Below, one piece after another: positions 1-5,231 of a stretch of DNA of 7,317 bases. The notes below the pieces were generated by a model. That model saw only the letters and a list, made by a program, of their open reading frames with translations, searched no databases and was not told the DNA's origin. The DNA comes from Roseobacter sp. (GTDB lineage Bacteria > Pseudomonadota > Alphaproteobacteria > Rhodobacterales > Rhodobacteraceae): the NCBI GenBank assembly GCA_024636425.1, contig JAGXHB010000041.1, forward strand, positions 1-7,317. Reading direction: 5' to 3'. The translations under genes were made by a program, and so were the position numbers. Positions within the stretch are counted from its first letter, which is position 1; each line of letters begins with the position of its first letter.

Positions 1-217
1 CGGCAACGGTCTGGCGTTCGACTGGCGGCTGATTGCGGGTCGGACGTGGGACAAGCCGTGGATGCTCGCAGGGGGGCTCACGCCCGACAATGTCGCTGAC
101 GCGGCCCGCATGACCGGGGCGCGTCAGGTCGATGTGTCATCTGGCGTTGAAAGCGCGACCGGCATCAAGGATGCGACGTTGATCGCCGCTTTCGGCAAGG
201 CGGCGGCCGCTTCCTAG
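1..217 (+). CDS. trpF: phosphoribosylanthranilate isomerase, C-terminal part (5' end outside window)
   Basis: This is the last 71 codons of a TrpF protein, read in frame from position 2 to the TAG at 215-217. TrpF isomerises N-(5-phosphoribosyl)anthranilate to CdRP in tryptophan biosynthesis, in the cytoplasm. The visible part has the GNGLAFDW segment (family GGxGxxFDW) and two phosphate-binding loops of the beta/alpha barrel, LAGGLTPDNV and VDVSSGVE. The usual protein is about 205-215 residues, so roughly the final third is here; the catalytic Cys and Asp lie upstream of the window. It ends normally. The stop overlaps that of the convergent kdsA, and no trpB follows on the same strand. Identification by motif recognition is firm. 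Confidence 0.93.
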   Translation, partial: GNGLAFDWRLIAGRTWDKPWMLAGGLTPDNVADAARMTGARQVDVSSGVESATGIKDATLIAAFGKAAAAS

Positions 218-1047
218 ATCGAGATCGGGTATTGCTTGGCCAGCGCGTCGAATTTCATCAAGGATGCAATCAACGCGGGCATCTGATCCAGGTAGATCAT
301 GTTCGGCCCGTCCGATGGCGCGTTATCCGGATCTTCATGCGTCTCGATAAAGACCGCTGCCACGCCAATCGCCACGGCCGCACGCGCCATCACAGGGGCA
401 AATTCGCGCTGGCCGCCCGATGATCCACCTTTGCCGCCGGGTTGTTGCACCGAATGGGTGGCGTCCATCACGACGGGATAGCCGGTTGCCGCCATCTGCG
501 GCAGGCTGCGCATGTCGGCCACCAGAGTGTTGTAGCCAAAGGACGTACCGCGTTCAGTCAGCAGGATATTGCGATTGCCGGTGGATTCGATCTTGGACAC
601 GACATTTGCCATGTCCCACGGGGCAAGGAACTGCCCCTTTTTCACGTTGACCGCTTTGCCCGTGTTGCCTGCTGCCAGCAGCATATCCGTCTGGCGACAC
701 AAAAATGCGGGGATCTGAAGGATATCTACCGCCTCCGCCGCCGCGGTGCATTGTGCTTCCGTGTGAACGTCTGTCAGCACCGGCACGCCGATCGCCTTGC
801 CGACGGAGTGCAGCACCCGCAAACCTTCGTCGATGCCAAGCCCGCGCTTGCCCGACAGCGAGGTGCGGTTTGCCTTGTCATAGCTCGCCTTGAACACGAA
901 CTGCGCACCTGCGGCGTCACAGGCTTCTTTCATCTTGCCCGCGATCATCTGCGCATGCGTTTCGCTTTCCAGCTGGCAAGGGCCTGCGATCACCGTCAGC
1001 GGACGGTCAATTCCGATGGTGACGTTTCCGACTGTGACTTGGGTCAT
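214..1047 (-). CDS. kdsA: 3-deoxy-8-phosphooctulonate synthase (Kdo-8-P synthase), metal-dependent type
   Basis: KdsA condenses phosphoenolpyruvate with D-arabinose 5-phosphate to give Kdo-8-phosphate (EC 2.5.1.55), the committed step to Kdo, in the cytoplasm. The 277-residue protein is full length and aligns with the family throughout: AGPCQLES (21-28), FKASYDKANR (52-61), DILQIPAFLCRQTD (108-121), VNVKKGQFLAPWDM (133-146), LTERGTSFGYN (163-173), DATHSVQ (195-201) and ETHEDPDNAPSDGPN (235-249). Cys24, His198, Glu235 and Asp246 match the four metal ligands of the Aquifex-type enzyme, whereas the E. coli type has Asn in place of the Cys, so this should be a class II metalloenzyme. The ATG overlaps the kpsE stop (ATGA), which argues for translational coupling as the last gene of kpsT-kpsE-kdsA. 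An AGGT lies about 8 nt before the start. The stop overlaps the trpF stop on the opposite strand. Confidence 0.96.
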   Translation of the reverse strand: MTQVTVGNVTIGIDRPLTVIAGPCQLESETHAQMIAGKMKEACDAAGAQFVFKASYDKANRTSLSGKRGLGIDEGLRVLHSVGKAIGVPVLTDVHTEAQCTAAAEAVDILQIPAFLCRQTDMLLAAGNTGKAVNVKKGQFLAPWDMANVVSKIESTGNRNILLTERGTSFGYNTLVADMRSLPQMAATGYPVVMDATHSVQQPGGKGGSSGGQREFAPVMARAAVAIGVAAVFIETHEDPDNAPSDGPNMIYLDQMPALIASLMKFDALAKQYPISI

Positions 1048-2756
1048 TTGGTTACCTGTTCCTTGAGGATCGACGATGTCAGCGACAACATCAGGTAGAT
1101 GCCCGCAAAGACGAGGAATGTCAAAATCGTGTTCTCGAATTTGCGCGGATAGGAAGCCGTTTGCGATGCGACCGGACGCACCGCGACGGTCAGGTAGCGC
1201 ACCTGCCGGGTCGCTTCGGTGCGGGCTTGTTCCATCTGGGTCTGGGAGGCCTGCAGCGCCATGTCGGCTGCGGCAAGGTCGGCTTGGGCCAGCTGCAGGC
1301 TTACGGCCTGCTGGGCAAGCGAATTTGTACCTTCAGTCGTGCTGTTCATCCGTTCGTTCAGGCGGTCCAGCTGAAACCTGAGCCGCCGCACGTCACCCTG
1401 AACCCCGTCAACCTTGGCCTGATTGGGCCGCGCGTTGTCAAGCAAAGCGGCCAGCTCAAGCTCTTTCTCGATCAGAAGCGTTTCATAGTTGCTGATCTGC
1501 GCGCGGATCGACGCGATGACAGCTTGCGGGTCGACGCCGTTTTCCACCTGTAGCTTGATCAGCGCTTCCTGAACCTCGCGGCGCTTGGCGGTTGTCTGTT
1601 CAAACGCTTCGCGGGCGTCGCGCATACCGTCTTCGCGTTTCTGCTGGGACAGGGCGTTCACCCGCTCTTCGGCATAGTCCAGCAAATGCCGGGAAAAGTC
1701 GGCGGCGACTTCAGGATCGGCGGCGATGACTTCCATCCGGATCATGCCTTCGGTCGGGTCATAGCCGATTTTCACGTTCTTCTTGTAGAATTTGTAGGCT
1801 TCTTCGTTCGAGGCTTCGGGGTCCAGCCGTTGCAGGGGGTCAATCTCTGGATCGGAGAAATGGTCGACGAAACCCACATCTGCGTTCAGGCGCAGCATCG
1901 CGTCCTTGGACTGAAGATAGCTTTGCGTGGCAATGCTGTCGGCGGAGTTTGCGAATTGCGTCGGCAGCAGACCCCCAAGCGGACCAAGCCCGCCCTGACC
2001 TTCGTTCTGGATGATCAGGAACTGGCTGTCGGTCGCATACATGGGCGTTGCGATGTTGTAGAAATAATAGCCGCCCATCACCGTGGGCAGCCCGACGAAA
2101 AACGCCAGCCGCACCATGAGAAGGGCCATCTTGCGGCGCCGCCGGCGGGTAATGTCGCGCTGGATGTCCGAAATCTCGCGCATCCGGCGTTCCATCGGAT
2201 TTACGTCGGTCGACGGAACGCCCTTGCCCCCGGCAGGGACAGTTTGCGGCAGCTGGATCCGGGACGTCGCTGGCAGCTGGTTGGCGCTCTGCCCGCCTTG
2301 TGGCACGACAAGCTCCAGCATGTTGGAGCGCTGGAAGGGGTCGATCCCTTCGGCGCGCAAAAGGCGCACGGCGTCAAAATCCGACGTGGGGGCAAGCCCG
2401 TGTTTCTGTGCCACACGGCGCGCCATGCGAAGCTGCCGCCCTGTCAAACCTTCGCGGCGGATCGCATCAATATCAAGCTCGCCCGAAACCTCGCTCGCCG
2501 AAGCGACCTCGCCGTCGCGGCCCGTCTCCGGTGACGCAGCCGCAGGGCTGCTGTTTGACGCGGGCCGGGGCTGATCGGCCGGGCGCGCGCCGGGGGTTTG
2601 CACGGCAGCGGGCCGCACAGGGCCAGACGCTGCGGTGCGCGGCGCAGAGGGGTCCGCAGAAGCCTGCGGGGCGGCAGGGCGCGGGGTGTCGGTCGGGGCG
2701 GCAACGGGTACGTTGCGCTTGATCCGGAATTTTCTAGCCTTGGGTTTCGTAGTCAT
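1044..2756 (-). CDS. kpsE: capsule polysaccharide export inner-membrane protein, KpsE/CtrB/RkpR type
   Basis: This looks like the polysaccharide co-polymerase (PCP-3) that links the inner-membrane ABC transporter to the outer-membrane channel in ABC-dependent capsule export. The chosen ATG (protein begins MTTKPKARKF) gives 570 residues. An ATG 171 bp upstream is open but only reads through kpsT out of frame. Architecture: basic start (1-15), Pro/Ala-rich low-complexity stretch (about 16-90), a charged helical module (about 91-150), a basic cluster RRRRRKM before TM1 (about 209-233), a periplasmic domain with long coiled coil (about 360-515), then TM2 (about 542-563) and a short cytoplasmic tail. 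The YPRKFENT segment before TM2 is the expected Pro-containing motif. E. coli KpsE is about 380 residues; the extra length is mostly N-terminal and cytoplasmic. The start overlaps the end of kpsT by 23 bp, and the stop overlaps the kdsA start. Family call is strong; the symbol is by homology. Confidence 0.88.
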   Translation of the reverse strand: MTTKPKARKFRIKRNVPVAAPTDTPRPAAPQASADPSAPRTAASGPVRPAAVQTPGARPADQPRPASNSSPAAASPETGRDGEVASASEVSGELDIDAIRREGLTGRQLRMARRVAQKHGLAPTSDFDAVRLLRAEGIDPFQRSNMLELVVPQGGQSANQLPATSRIQLPQTVPAGGKGVPSTDVNPMERRMREISDIQRDITRRRRRKMALLMVRLAFFVGLPTVMGGYYFYNIATPMYATDSQFLIIQNEGQGGLGPLGGLLPTQFANSADSIATQSYLQSKDAMLRLNADVGFVDHFSDPEIDPLQRLDPEASNEEAYKFYKKNVKIGYDPTEGMIRMEVIAADPEVAADFSRHLLDYAEERVNALSQQKREDGMRDAREAFEQTTAKRREVQEALIKLQVENGVDPQAVIASIRAQISNYETLLIEKELELAALLDNARPNQAKVDGVQGDVRRLRFQLDRLNERMNSTTEGTNSLAQQAVSLQLAQADLAAADMALQASQTQMEQARTEATRQVRYLTVAVRPVASQTASYPRKFENTILTFLVFAGIYLMLSLTSSILKEQVTK

Positions 2757-3393
2757 AAAGCTGTTTTGCCTCTTCCAAGGTATCAAATATATGAAGCTTT
2801 CCGCCAAGCAAAACAGCAGCGGAACGCGCGAATTGTTGCAAGGTTTCGGCCTGATGCGACACGATGATGATTGTCGTCGTGCGCAGCCGTTCCTTGAGGA
2901 TCTCACCGGCCTTGCGGTTGAATTCAACGTCTGTCGTCGTCGGCATGCCTTCGTCGATCAAATAGACGTCGAAATCAAGTGCCAGCATCAAGGCAAACGA
3001 GAACCGCGACCGCATCCCTGCTGAATAGGTTCCCAAAGGCTGATCGAAATATTCGCCCAATCCACAAAGCCAGCGGCAGAAGCTTTCGACATAGTCGGGA
3101 TCAAGCCCGTAAAGCCGTGCAATATAGCGGGAGTTTTCCATTGCGGAGACACGGCTGACAACACCCCCCATGAAGCCCAGGGGAAAGCTTATCTTGCAGT
3201 CGCGGCGGATCTCGCCCTCGTCGGGCTTTTCCAGACCGGCCATCATGTTGATCAGCGTCGTCTTGCCGGTGCCGTTGGGGGCCAGAATACCAAGGGAATG
3301 GCCCAGTTCGACCCGAAACGACACATGGTCAAGGATGACCTTGTGCTGCGTGCCCGTCCAGAAGGACTTTGATACGTTGTCGAATTCCAGCAT
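2734..3393 (-). CDS. kpsT: capsule polysaccharide ABC transporter ATP-binding protein, KpsT type
   Basis: This is a 219-residue nucleotide-binding subunit of an ABC-2 type polysaccharide exporter; with a KpsM-type permease it would drive lipid-linked capsule polymer across the inner membrane. Visible parts are the Walker A region LAPNGTGKTT (37-46), the KpsT-like ISFPLGFMGG segment (68-77), ABC signature YSAGMRSR (123-130), Walker B DVYLIDE (142-148) and H-loop VSH with His180. Length and order match E. coli KpsT (about 220 residues). Two oddities: the first Gly of Walker A is Ala38, and the segment after Walker B is GMPTTTD where E. coli KpsT has VTAVGD. The start has GGAG 5 nt upstream. It is the first gene of kpsT-kpsE-kdsA, and no kpsM is adjacent in this window. 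A generic O-antigen ATPase (Wzt) is less likely because there is no C-terminal sugar-binding extension and kpsE follows. Confidence 0.9.
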   Translation of the reverse strand: MLEFDNVSKSFWTGTQHKVILDHVSFRVELGHSLGILAPNGTGKTTLINMMAGLEKPDEGEIRRDCKISFPLGFMGGVVSRVSAMENSRYIARLYGLDPDYVESFCRWLCGLGEYFDQPLGTYSAGMRSRFSFALMLALDFDVYLIDEGMPTTTDVEFNRKAGEILKERLRTTTIIIVSHQAETLQQFARSAAVLLGGKLHIFDTLEEAKQLYDYETQG

Positions 3394-3414
3394 GCCTGCT
3401 CCGGTTGGTACGTT

Positions 3415-3430
3415 TGGGGTTCGGACCCCA
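3415..3430 (-). other. small hairpin in the kpsT leader
   Basis: A perfect 6-bp inverted repeat, TGGGGT / ACCCCA, encloses a 4-nt loop (CCGA on the minus strand, TCGG on the plus strand). Its minus-strand 3' end is 21 nt before the kpsT start codon, so it would sit in the 5' untranslated leader just ahead of the ribosome binding site. There is no T-run after it, so it is not a standard terminator. A regulatory or mRNA-stability role is only an inference; a stem of this size can also occur by chance in GC-rich DNA. Confidence 0.3.
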
Positions 3431-3491
3431 CCTTTCTGGTGCCCCTGTTCGCCGGGGATGTTTTCAGAAACTATCCGTTGAATTTGGCCAT

Positions 3492-3520
3492 ATTATGTCC
3501 GACTGCATCGGGATTGTACA
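3492..3520 (-). promoter_or_regulatory. candidate sigma70-type promoter for kpsT-kpsE-kdsA
   Basis: Reading the minus strand, TGTACA (3520-3515, 4 of 6 matches to TTGACA) is followed after a 17-bp spacer by CATAAT (3497-3492, 5 of 6 matches to TATAAT). The surroundings are locally AT-rich compared with the neighbouring genes. Transcription would begin near 3485 and give a leader of about 90 nt before kpsT. Consensus match only; no other -10/-35 pair facing kpsT looked as good. Confidence 0.45.
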
Positions 3521-3768
3521 TTGCGCCAGACGTGGTTGCATCCGCCGATCCGCGGAGCGCCTTCAACATCGGGTGATCCGCCGGAAGATTATCGTTTCCA
3601 ACCAGCGTGCAATCAAGCTTTATCGCAAGGATTGATCGCATTGTGGCGATGGGAGAAGGGGCCGGGTACATCAGCAGTTTTGTTCCTTGTGAAGGGGCCG
3701 TGCAGTCGTTCGGGCAAGCCTTGGGCCGACAATTTGAAACCTCGACGGGAATGACTATCTGCCAGATC

Positions 3769-4353
3769 ATGACAGACATCCGACCCCAACTGCGTGACTG
3801 CAAGATTTGTGCCGACCGGTTTGCCGCCACCGCCACCGGACATCAGCCAAACCCGGTGGTCTGGTTCCGCCCCGGTGCGCGGGTGCTGATCGCCAGTCAA
3901 GCACCGGGGCTGCGCGTGCATGAGGCCAACACGCCGTTCTGGGATGCGTCCGGCAAGCGGTTGCGGCACTGGCTGGGGCTGGACGAAGACGCGTTTTATG
4001 ACCGGACACGTGTGGCAATCATCCCGATGGCGTTCTGCTTTCCGGGCTATGATGCCAAGGGCAGCGATCTGCCACCCCCGCCCATCTGCGCCAAAACCTG
4101 GCGGGCAGGGGCGCTGGCGACCGTTCCGGATGTGCGTCTGACGGTGCTGATTGGCGGCCATGCTATGCGCTATCATCTGCCGGATTTTACGACCGTGACG
4201 CAGGCCGTCGCAAACTGGCGCGACAACCCGCCCGGCGTCTTTGCCTTGCCACATCCGTCGTGGCGCAATACCGGTTGGCTGAAGAAAAATCCGTGGTTCG
4301 AGGAAGATGTGCTGCCTCGGCTGCGGACTGCTGTAAGGGACGCAATGCAATGA
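3769..4353 (+). CDS. uracil-DNA glycosylase family protein (family 4-like, putative Fe-S)
   Basis: A 194-residue protein of the UDG superfamily (COG1573-like), which excises uracil or related damaged bases from DNA to start base excision repair. Motif 1 is SQAPG (43-47) followed by TPFWDASGKRL (55-65), aligning with GEAPG...PFVGxAG of family 4. Motif 2 is PHPSWRN (161-167). Cys11-x2-Cys14, Cys90 (FCFPG) and Cys107 (ICAKTWR) match the four-cysteine pattern that holds a 4Fe-4S cluster in family 4 enzymes. Motif 1 departs from family 4: Gln44 in place of Glu, and His51-Glu52 where Glu-Asp is usual, so substrate range and activity are uncertain. I chose ATG 3769 because homologues as I remember them begin just before the first Cys pair; ATG 3751 (200 residues) is an alternative, and neither has a good Shine-Dalgarno. 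The end overlaps the SseB-family start by ATGA. Confidence 0.82.
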   Translation: MTDIRPQLRDCKICADRFAATATGHQPNPVVWFRPGARVLIASQAPGLRVHEANTPFWDASGKRLRHWLGLDEDAFYDRTRVAIIPMAFCFPGYDAKGSDLPPPPICAKTWRAGALATVPDVRLTVLIGGHAMRYHLPDFTTVTQAVANWRDNPPGVFALPHPSWRNTGWLKKNPWFEEDVLPRLRTAVRDAMQ

Positions 4354-5135
4354 CCGACCAGACCCCGCTTGATGCCGCCCACGCCGCGATGATGGCGGAT
4401 GAAACCGACGATACCGCGCGCCTGCGGTTCTACGAGCGGATGGCCGATGTCGAGTTGTTTTTGCTGCTCGAGGATGAACCAGCCGCCGATCAGGTCAACC
4501 CGGTCCTGCTGGACGATGCTTATGTGCTGGTCTTTGACCGTATCGAACGGCTTGCCGCCTACGTCGGACATGTTGCCCCTTATGTGGCGCTGTCGGGCCG
4601 TGCGATTGCGGGGATGTTGCAGGGCCAGCCGCTGGGGATGGCGGTGAATATGGACGTCGCACGCTCTGCGATCCTGCTGCCGGACACGGCGGTCGACTGG
4701 TTGCGCACCACGCTGGCCCATACCGCCGGAGAGGTCGAGGCGAGGATCGACCGTGTCCTTGCCCCCAAAGGTCTGCCCGAAACGCTGATTGCCGCGATCG
4801 ACGCCAAGCTGGCGACGGCCACCGGCATGGCCGCCGGTGCCTATCTGGTGGGGGTCGAATATCAGGGGGGCGGGCGCGGGCATCTTCTGGCCTTTGTCGG
4901 GGCGATTCCGCGCGCCCATGACGCACTGGTGCGCGCCGCGTCCGAAGCGCTGACGTTTTCCGGCATCGAAGCAGGTGCCATGGACGTCGGCTTTTTCGCG
5001 CCCTCCGACCCGACCGTCGACAAGCTTTCCAAGGTCGGATTGCGCTTTGACCTGCCGCAGATGGAGCCGCTGCAAAAAACCCCCCGCCTTCAAGCGCCCG
5101 GATCAGACCCTTCGAAACCGCCTATTCTGCGTTAG
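4350..5135 (+). CDS. SseB family protein
   Basis: A 261-residue soluble protein without signal peptide or membrane segment. Residues about 24-118 match the SseB N-terminal domain: RFYERMADVELFLLLEDE (26-43), the YVLVFD strand (58-63), and APYVALSGRAIAGML...NMDVARSAILLP (76-111). Residues about 125-235 look like the companion C-terminal domain (AYLVGVEY, GFFAPSD). The name comes from E. coli SseB (enhanced serine sensitivity), unrelated to the Salmonella secretion protein of that name; biochemical function is unknown. The start is fixed by the ATGA overlap with the upstream UDG-family gene and by AAGGGA at 4335-4340, 9 nt before the ATG. A longer frame from ATG 4260 would run inside the UDG gene and is not supported. 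The tail (about 240-261) is Pro-rich and probably disordered. The family call is confident; a role alongside the UDG is only suggested by the overlap. Confidence 0.82.
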   Translation: MTDQTPLDAAHAAMMADETDDTARLRFYERMADVELFLLLEDEPAADQVNPVLLDDAYVLVFDRIERLAAYVGHVAPYVALSGRAIAGMLQGQPLGMAVNMDVARSAILLPDTAVDWLRTTLAHTAGEVEARIDRVLAPKGLPETLIAAIDAKLATATGMAAGAYLVGVEYQGGGRGHLLAFVGAIPRAHDALVRAASEALTFSGIEAGAMDVGFFAPSDPTVDKLSKVGLRFDLPQMEPLQKTPRLQAPGSDPSKPPILR

Positions 5136-5170
5136 GCTTTAGATCACATCTGCTTCATCAAGGCGACCTG

Positions 5171-5200
5171 CGACAAATTCCCCCGCGACAGCATACGATT
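5171..5200 (+). promoter_or_regulatory. weak promoter candidate ahead of the MBL-fold gene
   Basis: In the 96-bp gap after the SseB-family gene, GCGACA (5171-5176, 4 of 6 to TTGACA) and TACGAT (5195-5200, 4 of 6 to TATAAT) are separated by 18 bp. Transcription would start near 5207, about 25 nt before the ATG. The match is modest, and readthrough from the upstream pair is equally possible because no terminator-like hairpin is visible in the gap. Confidence 0.2.
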
Positions 5201-5220
5201 CTGCGGTATCCTTCCTGCAG

Positions 5221-5225
5221 AGAGG
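5221..5225 (+). promoter_or_regulatory. ribosome binding site deciding the MBL-fold gene start
   Basis: AGAGG lies 6 nt before ATG 5232, an ordinary Shine-Dalgarno spacing. An in-frame TTG at 5226 directly abuts the site and is therefore too close to be the start, which supports the ATG. Confidence 0.6.
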
Positions 5226-5231
5226 TTGCTT

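Larger units (their letters stand above)
3394..3768. other. divergent intergenic region between kpsT and the UDG-family gene
   Basis: About 375 bp without a recognisable gene. It holds the kpsT-facing promoter candidate and the leader hairpin listed separately. A minus-strand frame is open through to TAG at 3471-3473. Its most plausible internal start (ATG at 3671-3669) would give 66 residues ending in NMAKFNG, with an AAGGAA about 11 nt upstream. I do not recognise this peptide; by hand count about 54 percent of its third codon positions are G or C, lower than the neighbouring genes appear. It also spans the promoter candidate, so a chance frame or gene remnant is as likely as a real gene. 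The UDG frame is also open leftwards to an ATG at 3607, but that part does not resemble the family. No repeat or mobile-element end was seen. Confidence 0.6.

Noticed and set aside
196..212. Bulged stem near the end of trpF as an intrinsic terminator
   Set aside because: About six paired bases around a bulge and a 3-nt loop, with no following T-run on either strand.
442..1098. 218-codon plus-strand frame antisense to kdsA
   Set aside because: kdsA is unambiguous over its full length here; the opposite frame is a typical shadow frame of GC-rich coding DNA.
1686..2534. 282-codon open frame on the plus strand antisense to kpsE
   Set aside because: It is the complement of a high-GC gene with a strong family match; its translation is rich in His, Arg and Gly without domains and has no start signals.
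2757..2927. 57-codon N-terminal extension of kpsE to an upstream ATG
   Set aside because: It lies wholly inside kpsT in another frame, has shadow-like composition (Arg, Ser and Cys rich) and would put a spurious hydrophobic patch before the normal basic start.
3607..3768. N-terminal extension of the UDG-family protein to ATG 3607
   Set aside because: The added residues do not resemble the family, which begins just before the first Cys pair, and no ribosome binding site supports it.
3734..3769. TTGAAA ... TATCTG as a promoter giving a leaderless UDG-family transcript starting near 3768
   Set aside because: Only 3 of 6 matches in the -10 element and a 16-bp spacer; too weak to call, although the absence of a Shine-Dalgarno at 3769 made it tempting.
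4173..5093. 306-codon minus-strand frame opposite the UDG and SseB-family genes
   Set aside because: It spans two well-supported plus-strand genes on the other strand, and its composition is that of a shadow frame.
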